Counted from the first letter of the stretch, positions 17,513 through 27,665 are shown. The stretch is DNA of 64,000 bases from Alteromonadaceae bacterium (GCA_014872785.1 WKFJ01000016.1:1-64000); one strand, 5' to 3'. The notes: generated from the letters alone by a model not told the origin. A program made the numbers and translations.

Positions 17513-20500
17513 ATGCAGTTCCGCATAGGATCATTGCGCATTTCGAATGAGCAAACAGGGCAGGAAAACGCCGAATTACAATCTAAATTAAACGCTATTG
17601 ATAAATCTCAAGCCGTCATCGAATTCAATATGGACGGCACCATTATCAGCGCAAACGAAAACTTCTTGGGTGCGATGGGATACAGCCTTAATGATATCCA
17701 AGGGCAACATCACAGTATGTTCTTGTCACCACAAGATGCCCAAAGCAACGATTACCGCCAATTTTGGCAACGCCTGAATAATGGTGAGTTTCAAAGCGGT
17801 GAATTCAGGCGCATAGCCAATGGCGGTAAAGAAGTTTGGATTCAAGCCACCTATAACCCTATCTTCGATGCCAATGGCACGCCCATTAAAGTCGTCAAAT
17901 TTGCGTCAGACATTACGCAAGAAAAATTACGCACGGCGGAATTTGAAAGCCAAATAGACGCGATTGGTAAGTCTCAAGCGGTTATTCATTTTGATTTAGA
18001 TGGCAATATCCAGTGGGCAAATGACAACTTTTTAGGCGCCATGGGCTATAGCCTAGCGGAAGTACAAGGCAAACATCACGCTATATTCGTAGATAGTGAA
18101 TATGCTCGTAGCCAAGATTACCTCTCTTTCTGGGCCAAGCTCAAGCGTGGTGAATTTCATTCTGGCGAGTTTCGACGTGTCAATAAAGCAGGCGAAGATG
18201 TTTGGATACAAGCGTCCTATAACCCGATAATGGATGCATCAGGTCATCCCGTTAAAGTGGTTAAGTTCGCCAGCGATATTACCGCACAGAAAATAAAGAC
18301 GGCTGACAATGACAGTCAAATTAGCGCCATCAGCAAATCGCAAGCGGTTATCCATTTCAATATGGACGGCACCATTTTATGGGCCAACGATAACTTCTTG
18401 AACACCGTTGGCTATAGCCTGACTGACATAAAAGGTCAGCATCACAAAATGTTCGTTGATGCTACTTACGGTAACAGTGCCGAGTACAAAGCGTTTTGGG
18501 AAAAACTCGATCGCGGCGAATTCGATTCAGGCGAATTCCAACGCTTTGGCAAAGGTGGCAAAGAAATCTGGATCCAAGCGTCATACAATCCGATTTTAGA
18601 TGTTGATGGCACACCAGTAAAAGTCGTGAAGTTTGCTGCTGATATAACGGAGCAAAAGACTCAAAGTGCCGATTTTTCAGGGCAGTTAGAAGCCATATCC
18701 AAATCTCAAGCGGTCATCGAATTTGATTTGGACGGCAATATTCAAAACGCTAATGAAAACTTCCTTAATGCGGTCGGCTACTCCCTAGATGAAATTAAGG
18801 GCAACCATCATCGTATGTTTGTCGACCAGCAAACCGCGAATTCAGTGGAATATCGTCAATTTTGGCAAAACTTAAAAAATGGCGAATTTGCATCAGGTGA
18901 ATACAAGCGCGTTGGCAAGCACGGTAAAGAAATTTGGATTCAGGCCTCCTACAATCCGATCTTAGACACCAATGGCAGGCCATTCAAAGTGGTTAAGTAT
19001 GCTTCGGACATCACAGCGACTAAAATGCGCAATGCAGACTTTGAAGGTCAACTAGAAGCCATAGGCAAAGCACAAGCAGTTATCGAGTTCAATCTAGACG
19101 GCACAATTATCTCTGCTAACCATAATTTTCTAGCGGCAATGGAGTACAGTCTCGAGGAGATTCAGGGCAAACACCACCGCATGTTCGTAGAACACGACTA
19201 TGCAATCAGTGGCGAATATGAAGCCTTTTGGGCGAAGCTTAATCGCGGCGAATATGAATCAGGCGAATTTAAACGCCTAACCAAAAGCGGTGACGAAATC
19301 TGGATTCAAGCGTCATACAACCCCATTTTAGACATGAGTGGCAATCCAGTAAAAATAGTGAAATACGCCACTGACGTTACCGAAGATAAAATGCGTAATG
19401 CTAACTTCCAGGGGCAAATTGAAGCAATCCACAAGTCTCAAGCGGTCATAGAGTTCGATTTAGAGGGTAATATTCTGATTGCCAATGATAACTTCTTAGG
19501 CGCAATGGGATACCGACTAGAGGACATTCAAGGCAAACACCACAGTATGTTTGTAGAATCATCGTATGGTGCAAGTCCAGAATACCAGCAGTTTTGGAGC
19601 AACCTAAAACAAGGCCATTTTCAGTCTGGCGAGTACAAGCGCATTCACAGAAATGGACAGGAAGTATGGATATCTGCAAGCTATAACCCTATTTTGGACT
19701 TAAACGGTAAACCCTATAAAGTAGTCAAGTTTGCCACTGATATTACAGGTAGAGTAAAAGCGGTGAATACGGTTGCAGAGACACTTTCAACGCTGGCAGA
19801 AGGCGATTTAACCTGCCGTATTGATGAAGAGTTCATACCAGAGTTCCAAACGCTTAAAGATTCAATTAATCAAACAATTGGCAAATTGCGCAATATCGTT
19901 TCTCAAATAAACGATGCCGCAATGGAAGTAACCACAGGCTCTAGCGAGATTTCACAAGGCAATCTTGACTTAAGTGGACGCACCGAACAACAAGCGTCTT
20001 CGCTACAACAAACGGCATCCAGCATGGAAGAGATGACGTCTACCGTAAGAGAAACTGCCGCTAACATTAGAGAAGCTAATAAACTCTCTCGTATTGCCCG
20101 TGAAAAAGCCGAAACCGGCGGTCAGGTAGTGAGCTCAGCGGTGAAAAGTATGGAGGCTATCAGTACGGCGAGTCGCAAAATTGCCGATATTATTGGTGTT
20201 ATCGATGAAATAGCTTTCCAAACCAACTTGCTGGCACTTAATGCTGCCGTTGAAGCTGCAAGAGCAGGTGAAGATGGCCGTGGTTTTGCTGTAGTTGCCA
20301 CCGAAGTTCGCAGCCTCGCGCAACGTTCCGCTGGGGCAGCTAAAGAAATTAAAGAGTTGATCGAGGACAGTGTAGGCAAAGTAGACGAAGGTACACGCAT
20401 GGTGAATGAGTCTGGAGAGACCCTCAATGACATCATCGGCGCGGTGGCATCAGTCAGCGAGATGATTGACAAGATTTCTGACTCATCAGAAGAACAAGCT

Positions 20501-20653
20501 TCCGGAATCACAGAAATCAATAACGCGATTGCCCACATGGACGGCATGACGCAACAAAACGCGGCTCTTGTTGAAGAAGCGAGTGCGGCCAGTGGCTCAC
20601 TGAGTAATCAAGCCAATGAGATGATTGACCAGCTAAACTTCTTTAAGATGTGA
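17513..20653 (+). CDS. Cytoplasmic chemoreceptor with six tandem PAS domains
   Basis: Methyl-accepting chemotaxis protein of 1046 aa without membrane helices, thus a soluble receptor of the Aer2/BdlA kind. Six nearly identical PAS units cover about residues 20-750; each begins AI-KSQAVI-F-DG and ends [23 protein letters not shown] short HAMP-like linker ([15 protein letters not shown]) precedes the signalling domain, whose hairpin tip reads [24 protein letters not shown]. The PAS units probably sense redox state or small ligands through flavin or heme; no cofactor can be fixed from sequence. The exact 122-residue spacing shows recent domain duplication. A terminator follows at 20675. Confidence 0.95.
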   Translation: MQFRIGSLRISNEQTGQENAELQSKLNAIDKSQAVIEFNMDGTIISANENFLGAMGYSLNDIQGQHHSMFLSPQDAQSNDYRQFWQRLNNGEFQSGEFRRIANGGKEVWIQATYNPIFDANGTPIKVVKFASDITQEKLRTAEFESQIDAIGKSQAVIHFDLDGNIQWANDNFLGAMGYSLAEVQGKHHAIFVDSEYARSQDYLSFWAKLKRGEFHSGEFRRVNKAGEDVWIQASYNPIMDASGHPVKVVKFASDITAQKIKTADNDSQISAISKSQAVIHFNMDGTILWANDNFLNTVGYSLTDIKGQHHKMFVDATYGNSAEYKAFWEKLDRGEFDSGEFQRFGKGGKEIWIQASYNPILDVDGTPVKVVKFAADITEQKTQSADFSGQLEAISKSQAVIEFDLDGNIQNANENFLNAVGYSLDEIKGNHHRMFVDQQTANSVEYRQFWQNLKNGEFASGEYKRVGKHGKEIWIQASYNPILDTNGRPFKVVKYASDITATKMRNADFEGQLEAIGKAQAVIEFNLDGTIISANHNFLAAMEYSLEEIQGKHHRMFVEHDYAISGEYEAFWAKLNRGEYESGEFKRLTKSGDEIWIQASYNPILDMSGNPVKIVKYATDVTEDKMRNANFQGQIEAIHKSQAVIEFDLEGNILIANDNFLGAMGYRLEDIQGKHHSMFVESSYGASPEYQQFWSNLKQGHFQSGEYKRIHRNGQEVWISASYNPILDLNGKPYKVVKFATDITGRVKAVNTVAETLSTLAEGDLTCRIDEEFIPEFQTLKDSINQTIGKLRNIVSQINDAAMEVTTGSSEISQGNLDLSGRTEQQASSLQQTASSMEEMTSTVRETAANIREANKLSRIAREKAETGGQVVSSAVKSMEAISTASRKIADIIGVIDEIAFQTNLLALNAAVEAARAGEDGRGFAVVATEVRSLAQRSAGAAKEIKELIEDSVGKVDEGTRMVNESGETLNDIIGAVASVSEMIDKISDSSEEQASGITEINNAIAHMDGMTQQNAALVEEASAASGSLSNQANEMIDQLNFFKM
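17573..19768 (+). repeat. Six in-frame 366-bp tandem repeats (PAS units)
   Basis: The codon for Ala in SQAVI falls at 17611, 17977, 18343, 18709, 19075 and 19441, so the period is exactly 366 bp five times over. The copies have diverged at synonymous and some coding positions but contain no indels. Outer boundaries are approximate, because they depend on where a unit is taken to begin. Confidence 0.9.
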
Positions 20654-20674
20654 AGCTAAGAAACTCCGAAACGG

Positions 20675-20701
20675 AAAAAGCACAGACCTCTGTGCTTTTT
20701 T
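20675..20701 (+). terminator. Intrinsic terminator after the chemoreceptor gene
   Basis: The stem AGCACAG/CTGTGCT with loop ACCT is flanked by AAAAA on the left and a T-run on the right, 22 bp after the stop codon. The A-rich left side means it could also work in reverse. Confidence 0.9.
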
Positions 20702-20786
20702 GTTATTAGTCAAAGATTTATTGGCGAATCGATCTAATATGGCTAAGTTTAGTATAAAAGATTAACTGTAATTAGAGGAAAAGCCC

Positions 20787-21101
20787 GTGAAACTAAAAAC
20801 GTTATTATTCGCAATACTCGCCACTGGCGCTTTAAGTCAAACAGCTTTAGCAGCTGATGCAGCGGCTGGTAAGGCAAAAGCCGTTGTCTGCGCTGCTTGT
20901 CATGGTGCAAACGGTATCTCTACGATACCAATGTATCCGAATCTAGCAGGGCAAAAAGAAGCCTACTTGTTAAAAGCGCTGAAAGATTACAAATCGGGTA
21001 ATCGTAAAGACCCTGTCATGTCACCAATGGCGATGCCTTTGAGTGATGCTGATATGGCAAATTTAGCCGCGTATTTCGCATCACTACCAGCTGGCGGTTA
21101 A
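20787..21101 (+). CDS. Periplasmic monoheme cytochrome c (c553/c4-like)
   Basis: Small electron carrier of 104 aa exported by a signal peptide ([22 protein letters not shown], cleavage before ADAA). The mature protein has one heme-attachment site CAACH followed by GANGIS, and the distal methionine is probably in SPMAMPLSD. The [12 protein letters not shown] segment is typical of the class I c4/c5-like group. The start is GTG (20787) with GAGGA 8 nt upstream. It should shuttle electrons to a terminal oxidase or peroxidase. It stands alone, between two strong terminators. Confidence 0.93.
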   Translation: MKLKTLLFAILATGALSQTALAADAAAGKAKAVVCAACHGANGISTIPMYPNLAGQKEAYLLKALKDYKSGNRKDPVMSPMAMPLSDADMANLAAYFASLPAGG

Positions 21102-21125
21102 CTAAATAGTGGCTAATTGATATAG

Positions 21126-21152
21126 AAAATGGCCTCATAAGAGGCCATTTTT
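21126..21152 (+). terminator. Intrinsic terminator after the cytochrome c gene
   Basis: The perfect stem AAAATGGCCTC/GAGGCCATTTT with loop ATAA, followed by T residues, lies 24 bp after the cytochrome stop. It is symmetrical enough to act in both directions. Confidence 0.93.
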
Positions 21153-21432
21153 GTTTCAAGTCAAACCTAACTTATACAACAGCGATAGACATCGTATCTG
21201 GGTCGTTTTAAAAGAACGCATTTCATACTTTTATGGTAAAAAAGGACAACACCAATGTTATGAGTACAGTCAAGAGTTGGCAGCCAAATACATGCCAACC
21301 GTCCTTCAAATTACCGTCTTCCCAAAACCCGAAGAGAGATATGTCAAATCGTTTTTTAATAAAATAAACAGACAAAATGTAATACGAGAGATAAACAAAT
21401 AAATAGATCATTTTGAGACAGTAAGTTAAATT

Positions 21433-21597
21433 TTATTCATCAGATTCTTCAACGACAATTACAGCGGCGCCTCCTGCAATACCACTACCTACCGCTCTCG
21501 CTGTAGATGCTAATCCACCAGAACTTGAATAAACAGCAGTTGTGACATTTGCAAACCCTCGTATAGGATTCAAGAAGCCCCCAACAGCCCCTGAAGC
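21433..21597 (-). pseudogene. Remnant of a glycine/alanine-rich reading frame
   Basis: On the minus strand an open frame of about 54 codons ends at 21433. It reads ASGAVGGFLNPIRGFANVTT and later AGGAAVIVVEESDE, but begins directly after an in-frame stop (21598-21600) and has no ATG or ribosome site. The Gly/Ala-rich sequence with an acidic tail looks like the end of a real protein and not like random AT-rich DNA, so I call it a decayed gene tail. The rest of the 21153-21771 gap holds only a plus-strand open frame (21151-21402) of low credibility. Confidence 0.3.
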
Positions 21598-21771
21598 TTA
21601 GCCTAGTTTGGGAGACAAAATAACTACCCCTTAGTCCAGTTCTCTGCACTCAGATCGAAAATATCGCACCAAAAGTCCAATTAGTCTCAATTACCTATAA
21701 TTTTTATGGTCTTATTCCTGCCCGCTGCGTAATAAAAATGAAAATCAATACCGTCAATAACGGATACAGGC

Positions 21772-22437
21772 ATGCTACAGGTACATCATCTAAACAACTC
21801 TCGCTCTCAGCGCATCTTGTGGATGCTCGAAGAGCTAGAACTGGACTATGAAATAGTCAAATATCAGCGCGACAGCCAAACCATGCTAGCGCCAGATTCA
21901 CTCAAGCAAGTGCATCCTTTAGGCAAATCACCGATTCTCACCGATGGCGACAAAACCATCGCGGAATCAGGGGCTATTATCGATTACTTAGGACGCTGCT
22001 ACGGCGATGGATTATTGCGTCCCACCGAAGCAGAGGAGGGCTATCAGGATTACCAGTATTGGTTACACTTTGCGGAAGGTTCCATGATGTCCCCAATGCT
22101 AATCAAGTTGGTGCTGCAAAAGGTGGAAGATAATGCGGCTCCATTCTTTGTGAAGTTCATTGCTAAACAAATTAATAAGAAGGTGAACCAAAACTTTATT
22201 CATCCCAATTTAACGCGTCTTTTTGCCTACGTAGATACACACCTTGCAGTAAATGAATGGTTTGCCGGTGGCAAATTAACAGGTGCGGATATTCAAATGA
22301 GCTTTCCGCTGGAGGCAGCTGCGCATAGAGGGATCGTAGATAAGTATCCAGCTATTTTAAATTACGTTGCCAAAATTCACGCTAAAGATGCTTACAAAGT
22401 CGCTTTAGAAAAAGGTGGTGAGTACGAGTTCGCCTGA
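21772..22437 (+). CDS. Glutathione S-transferase family protein
   Basis: Soluble GST of 221 aa. The N-terminal thioredoxin-like domain (about 1-80) has NNSRSQRILWMLEELEL, where a serine near position 8-10 would activate glutathione, the cis-proline in KSPILTDG and the ESGAII pattern that binds the glutathione gamma-glutamyl part. The helical C-terminal domain follows. Substrate is unknown. It is a single gene, with an ACAGG-like ribosome site, and faces recQ with only 19 bp between stops. Confidence 0.92.
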   Translation: MLQVHHLNNSRSQRILWMLEELELDYEIVKYQRDSQTMLAPDSLKQVHPLGKSPILTDGDKTIAESGAIIDYLGRCYGDGLLRPTEAEEGYQDYQYWLHFAEGSMMSPMLIKLVLQKVEDNAAPFFVKFIAKQINKKVNQNFIHPNLTRLFAYVDTHLAVNEWFAGGKLTGADIQMSFPLEAAAHRGIVDKYPAILNYVAKIHAKDAYKVALEKGGEYEFA

Positions 22438-22456
22438 CAGGTGTGCAGCTACGCGG

Positions 22457-24280
22457 CTACACTAAATGCGAATTAATAAGAGTTAAAAAGTGCTGGCCAT
22501 AACGCTGCAGTTTAACCTGCCCTACGCCATTCACTAGTAGCATATCTCTTTCGGTGGTGGGCATAACGCTCGCCATTTCAGTGAGTGTAGCGTCACTAAA
22601 TACCACATAAGGAGGGACTTCGGCTTCTTCAGCAAGTGTTTTACGCAGGTGCTTTAACTTGGCAAATAGAGCTTTGTCGTAGTTTTGATTGACCGACTTT
22701 TGATCTTTACTCCAAGTTACATTAAGTCGCGGCACCGCCATTGTTAGCGCTAGCTCACCTTTAAGCACAGGACGCGCAGGCTCACAGAGTTTAAGAATTA
22801 AGTGGTTAGTCAAATCTTGTCGCAGCAGTCCACGGTGAATCAGCTGATGGATAATATTCAGCCAGTAAGCGTCTTGTTTGCCTTTACCAATACCGAAGGT
22901 CGACAGTTCAGCCATTTCTGGCGCGGCATCTTTGGGCAATTTACCTTTTAAGATTTGTACAAGGCGAGTGGCAGTTTCTCGCTGCTGCACTCTTAATACG
23001 CACGACAGTACCATTTGCGCATCGACCGTGCCGTCATAACGCTTGGGCGGATCTAAGCAGATATCGCAGTTACCGCAAGCCTTGTCACTGTATTCAGAAA
23101 AGTAATTGAGCAGTACCTGACGTCGGCAGGTTTGGGCTTCAGTAAAAGACACCATAGATTGAAACTTGTTAAGCTCAACTGTGCGTCTCTCGTCGTTGGG
23201 GTTTTGTGCTATCCACTCGCGATTGCGACTCACCTGCTTCTCATCAAACAGCAGCAATGCTTCGGAGGGTAAGCCATCACGCCCGGCACGACCGGTTTCT
23301 TGGTAATAAGCCTCTATTGTTCTAGGCAAATCATAATGCACGACAAAACGCACATTCGATTTGTTGATCCCCATGCCAAAAGCCACCGTGGCCACCATCA
23401 CCTCGATGTTGTCCTGCAAGAATTGGCGCTGTGCATAGGTGCGCTCTTGCACGCTTTTACCCGCGTGATAAGCACCGACTTTAAAACCCTGCTCGGCGAG
23501 CTTTTCAGCCAGCTGATCGACTTTCGCCCGGCTATTGCAATAAATGATGCCGCTTGCTCCATCTTCTTGCTGATCCAGATAGTTAATCAACTGAGTAAGG
23601 GGCTTATACCGGTGGGTTTGCACGTATCGAATATTGGGACGGTCAAAACTATTTTGTTGAACGAGCGGGGTTTGCAAACCCAGCTGCAAAATAATGTCTT
23701 GTTTGGTCGCGGCATCTGCCGTCGCCGTTAACGCCATGACAGGTGCATCGGGGAAATACTGTTTCAGCCTTCCCATTTGCCGATATTCAGGTCGAAAGTC
23801 ATGTCCCCATTGCGACACACAATGCGCCTCATCAATGGCAAAAAAGCTAACTTCAACCTGTTGCAACCACTGCATAAACAAAGGCTGCATCAACTTTTCT
23901 GGTGAGACGTAGAGGAGCTTGATTTGGTTATTCGCCAAACCGTCCATGACTTGTTTGTGTTCGCTTTGTTCCTGGGTGGAATTGATGCAAGCTGCCTTGA
24001 CGCCCGAAGCTTGCAGCGATTCGAGTTGGTCTTGCACCAGAGACAACAGCGGGGAAACAACTACAGTTACGCCTGGCAACAACAAGGCAGGCACTTGATA
24101 ACAAAGGGATTTACCGCCCCCGGTGGGCATTAAAGCAACCGCATCTTGTCCGCCTAATACCGTTTTAATCAGCTCTGCTTGGCCTTGGCGAAATTCGCGA
24201 TAGCCAAAAACATCAGACAGGGTCTGTTGCATACGCTTTGAGTACGGGCATTCGGATTGGCTAGCGGCGGCTTGATTCAA
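22457..24280 (-). CDS. recQ: ATP-dependent DNA helicase RecQ
   Basis: 3'-5' superfamily 2 helicase of the RecF recombination pathway and replication-fork repair, 607 aa (E. coli about 610). It has Walker A MPTGGGKS, the DEAH box AIDEAHCVSQWGHDFRPEY, motif VI QETGRAGRDG, the zinc cysteines CRRQVLLNYFSEYSDKACGNCDIC in the RQC region, and a C-terminal HRDC domain (VPPYVVFSDATLTEMA). The longest frame starts with TTG at 24280; the ATG at 24232 is an alternative. It is divergent from the thioesterase gene across a 113-bp promoter gap. Confidence 0.96.
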   Translation of the reverse strand: MNQAAASQSECPYSKRMQQTLSDVFGYREFRQGQAELIKTVLGGQDAVALMPTGGGKSLCYQVPALLLPGVTVVVSPLLSLVQDQLESLQASGVKAACINSTQEQSEHKQVMDGLANNQIKLLYVSPEKLMQPLFMQWLQQVEVSFFAIDEAHCVSQWGHDFRPEYRQMGRLKQYFPDAPVMALTATADAATKQDIILQLGLQTPLVQQNSFDRPNIRYVQTHRYKPLTQLINYLDQQEDGASGIIYCNSRAKVDQLAEKLAEQGFKVGAYHAGKSVQERTYAQRQFLQDNIEVMVATVAFGMGINKSNVRFVVHYDLPRTIEAYYQETGRAGRDGLPSEALLLFDEKQVSRNREWIAQNPNDERRTVELNKFQSMVSFTEAQTCRRQVLLNYFSEYSDKACGNCDICLDPPKRYDGTVDAQMVLSCVLRVQQRETATRLVQILKGKLPKDAAPEMAELSTFGIGKGKQDAYWLNIIHQLIHRGLLRQDLTNHLILKLCEPARPVLKGELALTMAVPRLNVTWSKDQKSVNQNYDKALFAKLKHLRKTLAEEAEVPPYVVFSDATLTEMASVMPTTERDMLLVNGVGQVKLQRYGQHFLTLINSHLV

Positions 24281-24393
24281 GTGTTAGATTGCTTCTTAGT
24301 AAACTTTTTATGGTTAGCACACGTTCAAAAGGCGGCGACGTTTTTCACTGCAAATTGATGGGCTAATTCTAACTTTTATTTAACCGCTTTGAA

Positions 24394-24876
24394 ATGACAA
24401 CTATGGCAGAACAGGAAATTCTCTCAAACGATGACATGGCACGCTTAGTCATGGATATTTTCGATAAACACTTACCTTTTAATCGCTTCATTGGCCTTGA
24501 AGTGGATAAGTCTGACCTAAGTAAGGCGCGCATTGTGCTGCCCTGGCAAGACAGTTTAATGGGCAACCCCTTTCATAAAATTCTGCACGGGGGGGCTACC
24601 TCGGCTATTTTAGACACGGTCGGCGGACTCATGGCCATGTTACACGCGGTAAAAGACGCACAACCGATGACGCGCGAAGAATTCAGGCAGCGTATGGCAA
24701 ATATCGGCACTATCGATATGCGAGTTGATTATTTGCGCCCTGGCAAAGGGGAATCCTTTATTGCCACGGCAGAGGTCATCAGAAAGGGCAACAAGGTAGC
24801 GGTGTGTCGCATGGAACTTCACAACCAAGACGGCACCCATATCGCGTTTGGCACCGGCACCTACATGATGAGCTAA
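24394..24876 (+). CDS. Hotdog-fold thioesterase (PaaI/YigI-like)
   Basis: Acyl-CoA thioesterase family protein, 160 aa. The active-site region reads LHGGATSAILDTVGG, with the HGG typical of the PaaI/YigI group and an aspartate on the following helix. MRVDYLRPGKGESFIATAEV is the second family signature. It probably hydrolyses acyl-CoA or aryl-CoA; the natural substrate is not evident. The start is ATG 24394; a second ATG (24403) gives MAEQE. It is divergent from recQ, which it often accompanies in gammaproteobacteria, and convergent with the TPR gene 9 bp away. Confidence 0.9.
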   Translation: MTTMAEQEILSNDDMARLVMDIFDKHLPFNRFIGLEVDKSDLSKARIVLPWQDSLMGNPFHKILHGGATSAILDTVGGLMAMLHAVKDAQPMTREEFRQRMANIGTIDMRVDYLRPGKGESFIATAEVIRKGNKVAVCRMELHNQDGTHIAFGTGTYMMS

Positions 24877-24885
24877 AAAATTATA

Positions 24886-26247
24886 CTAAGAATGCGTCGT
24901 CAATAGATTCCGAATAATGCGGATGTTGTCGATAAGGTCTTGCCTGTGTGGATTATCGGCTACTACGTCTGTTAGTAATGTAAGCGCTGATTGGTAATCT
25001 AATTGTGCTAAATACACTTGTACTCTGCCTAGTCGCGCTTGGGTATTTATATGGTTAATGGTTTCTGCGCGTTGATAATAAAGCTCTGCCGCGGCAAATC
25101 TATTTTGTTCAAGCGCCAGTGTTGCTAAACCCAGCAATGCTTCGGCGTTACCCGACTCAAGCTCGATGGCTTGCTTCCACAGTTTTTCCGCGCGCGCCAG
25201 TTTGTCGCGAGCTTTGGCCACTGCCGCTTGATGCTGCATGACAATCGCTCTTTCATTTGACCCCAGTTTTGCCTTCGTAATTGCTTCACTGGCAAGCAGT
25301 GTAGAGAGCACCTGCCACTGCTGCTTGTTGCCAAGCCAGACACATAGTTTATTCAATTCACTGAAACTCAATGCATTGATTTGCAGCAATGATTGCGCGT
25401 ATTGACTAGCCGCAGTATAACTGTCTTGTTGCAAATGCAATTGCATGGCGAGTTGTTTTGCAGCAAGATCCTTCGCCCCTAAACGCAATGCAACTTCTAC
25501 ATGTGTTAGTGCATCGACTAATTTATCCTGCTTTAGCGCAAAATTAGCCCTTTGCAGCCACAATTTACTGTTGCCAGGCTCAATGGCCAGCATGCCGGAT
25601 AACAAATTATCAGCCGCTTGTACTTGATCGCTGTTAACTAGCGCAAACAATAGCCCTTGCCTGATGTCATTGTCATCTGGTGCCAGCATTAGCGCCTGTT
25701 GATATGCTGAAACTGCAGCGTGTGAGTCGTTACTTTGTATGTGTAAATACCCCAAAAGTGCAAAGTGTTTTGCGTCTGTCGCGCCTAGCGAAATGGCTCT
25801 GATGAGTGATGCCTTGGCGGAATTTACATTGTTTTGTACTTGATAAATTGCGCTTAAACTCAAATGGGCACGCATCACATCAGGCATAGTCTTTAGTACC
25901 TTCAGTAAAGTAGATTCTGCTTTATTCCAGTTCTGCACTTGCATATGCAGCTGTGCTTCGAGCAATAACAAGGCTTCGCTTTTTGGGTCACTGTAAGTAG
26001 CTAACTCTTCAATGGCTTGCCCATAGGCACCTTGCTCTAACAACGGTCGTAAACGCTGCGACAACGGAAACTCGTCAGCCGACAATGTGACTTCACGTTG
26101 TAGGTAGGGTTTAGAAATATTGGGAAGCACCGGCGGTACTTCTGCGAGGTTGCTCGCTGCAACAACATGATTTAGTACAAACCAATGTACACTCGATAAC
26201 AATACCGCTAACCAAAATTTAAATGTAATTAACGAGCGAGTGTTCAT
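24886..26247 (-). CDS. TPR-repeat protein of the TonB operon
   Basis: Protein of 453 aa with a signal peptide or N-terminal anchor (FWLAVLLSSVHWFVLNHVVA) and many TPR units over residues 60-440, for example ALLLLEAQLHMQVQNWNKAE, HFALLGYLHIQSNDSHAAV and AEALLGLATLALEQNRFAAA. TPR arrays bind other proteins, here probably partners in the envelope. It is the last gene of the DUF3450-ExbB-ExbB-ExbD-TonB operon (4-bp overlap with tonB). A TPR protein at this place is usual in marine gammaproteobacterial TonB2-type systems and may stabilise the complex. Confidence 0.88.
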   Translation of the reverse strand: MNTRSLITFKFWLAVLLSSVHWFVLNHVVAASNLAEVPPVLPNISKPYLQREVTLSADEFPLSQRLRPLLEQGAYGQAIEELATYSDPKSEALLLLEAQLHMQVQNWNKAESTLLKVLKTMPDVMRAHLSLSAIYQVQNNVNSAKASLIRAISLGATDAKHFALLGYLHIQSNDSHAAVSAYQQALMLAPDDNDIRQGLLFALVNSDQVQAADNLLSGMLAIEPGNSKLWLQRANFALKQDKLVDALTHVEVALRLGAKDLAAKQLAMQLHLQQDSYTAASQYAQSLLQINALSFSELNKLCVWLGNKQQWQVLSTLLASEAITKAKLGSNERAIVMQHQAAVAKARDKLARAEKLWKQAIELESGNAEALLGLATLALEQNRFAAAELYYQRAETINHINTQARLGRVQVYLAQLDYQSALTLLTDVVADNPHRQDLIDNIRIIRNLLTTHS

Positions 26248-26882
26248 GAATCGGCAAACTCAACTGGCCAATGGAAAGCTGCTCTGACTGCCATGCCATC
26301 TTTTTTAGGTACGCTAAAACGCGCTCGACTGACAAGTTTTTGAATGGCCGAATCTAGTTCTGGATGCTGATTGTGAACAACGCGTCTTAGCAGCACACTA
26401 CCCTGTTCATCAATCATCACGTCAAGCTCAACCTCAGCAATATTAATTCCTCTGCGCTTGAGCTTTTCTGGAAAGCTTACTTTGATGTTAGTAAGCAATC
26501 TTGGCATTTCATCAAGGTCAGCCAGACCAAATGCCTGCCAATCAAAATTCAAGTTATCCAGCAACGCAGTTTGGTCATGGCTCAACTGCATTTCGGGTAG
26601 CTCTGGAGGGGCTATTGCCACATTCAAATCAGGCTTTTGCAGTGTTAGCGTTGCACCTGCCCCTTCTACGGCAATATTGACCGCAGCTTTTGGGCTCTGA
26701 ACTGAGGATTGTTTCTGCATTGGCGGCGGAGGTGGTGGGGGCAAAGCAACATTGACTTGCCTAACCGTGATTACCGGTTTTGTTTCACTGTTAGATTTGC
26801 CGAGTTCCATCAGTGACACTAGTAACAACGCCACGATAGAGAAGGCCATCAAAGTTAAGGTAAACAATCGCAGTTTTGACAT
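26244..26882 (-). CDS. tonB: TonB-like energy transducer
   Basis: TonB family protein, 212 aa, that couples the inner-membrane proton gradient to outer-membrane receptors. It has one N-terminal membrane helix (LFTLTLMAFSIVALLLVSLM), a short proline run (PPPPPPPMQ) and a C-terminal TonB domain (about 120-212: NIKVSFPEKLKRRGINIAEV, VMIDEQGSVLLRRVV, RARFSVPKKDG). The proline linker is much shorter than in E. coli TonB, as in TonB2-type proteins. The gene follows exbD by 2 bp and overlaps the TPR gene. The nearby heme-type receptor (29976) is a likely client. Confidence 0.9.
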   Translation of the reverse strand: MSKLRLFTLTLMAFSIVALLLVSLMELGKSNSETKPVITVRQVNVALPPPPPPPMQKQSSVQSPKAAVNIAVEGAGATLTLQKPDLNVAIAPPELPEMQLSHDQTALLDNLNFDWQAFGLADLDEMPRLLTNIKVSFPEKLKRRGINIAEVELDVMIDEQGSVLLRRVVHNQHPELDSAIQKLVSRARFSVPKKDGMAVRAAFHWPVEFADS

Positions 26883-26884
26883 AG

Positions 26885-27289
26885 TTAAAACCCTTCTGTG
26901 GCAAGATTCACCTGAGTTGCTCCAGCCAGTTTGGCCTGGTCAATCACCTGTACCAATAGTTCTGCGGAGACCTGTTTGTCGGCCTGCACAACAACGGCTT
27001 GCTTTTCACTTTTCAAGAGTTGTGCAACGGTGGCTCTCACACCTGACACACCAATATTGGTGGCATCGTAAACGACCTCACCACTGGTGCTAATCGCCAA
27101 TAAAATAACGTCTCTTTGCAACTGCTCACTAGATACTGCTTGCGGCTTATCTACCTCGATGCCCGTTTCTCTGACGAATACCGTGGTCATAATGAAAAAA
27201 ATCAACAAGATGAACACCACATCTAGAAGCGGAGACAGGTCAACTCCTTGTTGTGGTTGCTCCAATTGCTGTTGTAGTCTACTGCGCAT
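26885..27289 (-). CDS. exbD: ExbD-type biopolymer transporter
   Basis: Small inner-membrane component of the TonB motor, about 134 aa. One helix near the N-terminus (VDLSPLLDVVFILLIFFIMTTVF) carries the essential aspartate in PLLDVVF, and a periplasmic domain follows. The frame opens at 27310, but ATG 27289 (MRSRLQQQ) has a GGAG ribosome site and the family N-terminus. It overlaps the end of the short exbB gene by 11 bp. Confidence 0.93.
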   Translation of the reverse strand: MRSRLQQQLEQPQQGVDLSPLLDVVFILLIFFIMTTVFVRETGIEVDKPQAVSSEQLQRDVILLAISTSGEVVYDATNIGVSGVRATVAQLLKSEKQAVVVQADKQVSAELLVQVIDQAKLAGATQVNLATEGF

Positions 27290-27665
27290 ATTGACTCCAA
27301 TATCTGGCACGTTTTTTAAGTAGTCCCAGCATGATGAGGCCAGGTACTACAGTAACCAGCCCCACTTGTGTAGTGAGTAGCGCGTCTGCAATGCCACCGC
27401 TTAACAACTGCGTCATATCCAGTGTACCTTCGGACAATTGCGCAAAGGTATCCAGTAAGCCCATCACCGTACCGAGTAACCCCAACAGAGGGATAGCCGC
27501 CAAAAGCGTGGGCAGAATGGCCATCCAACTACTTAATTGCGGTGTTGACATTGTCTGATTGCGCGAAAGCGTAAGAAAGTGCAGCATTACAACAAAACAC
27601 CCTGTTGCAAGTAGCAAAATAAACCAGACGATGGGATTGTTTATGATAATCATCGAAGCACTCAT
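27279..27665 (-). CDS. exbB: Short MotA/TolQ/ExbB proton-channel protein
   Basis: ExbB-family protein of only 128 aa with three membrane segments: a first helix (IVWFILLLATGCFVVMLHF) and the paired helices ILPTLLAAIPLLGLLGTVMG and ALLTTQVGLVTVVPGLIML that line the proton path. The short form without a large cytoplasmic domain is the usual second ExbB of TonB2/TtpC-type operons, so it is not truncated. Its ATG overlaps the TGA of the preceding gene, showing translational coupling. Confidence 0.92.
   Translation of the reverse strand: MSASMIIINNPIVWFILLLATGCFVVMLHFLTLSRNQTMSTPQLSSWMAILPTLLAAIPLLGLLGTVMGLLDTFAQLSEGTLDMTQLLSGGIADALLTTQVGLVTVVPGLIMLGLLKKRARYWSQYAQ

Noticed and set aside
21151..21402. 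83-codon plus-strand open frame after the cytochrome c gene
   Set aside because: It begins inside the intrinsic terminator, has no ribosome site and no protein-like pattern.
27284..27296. GCGCATATTGAC in exbD as a further copy of the element core site
   Set aside because: It matches only one arm, with no second arm, promoter or operator, and lies at a coding start; chance similarity.
27279..27665. Short exbB as a truncated pseudogene
   Set aside because: A 128-aa ExbB is the normal second ExbB of TtpC-type TonB operons, and it keeps its channel helices and coupling.
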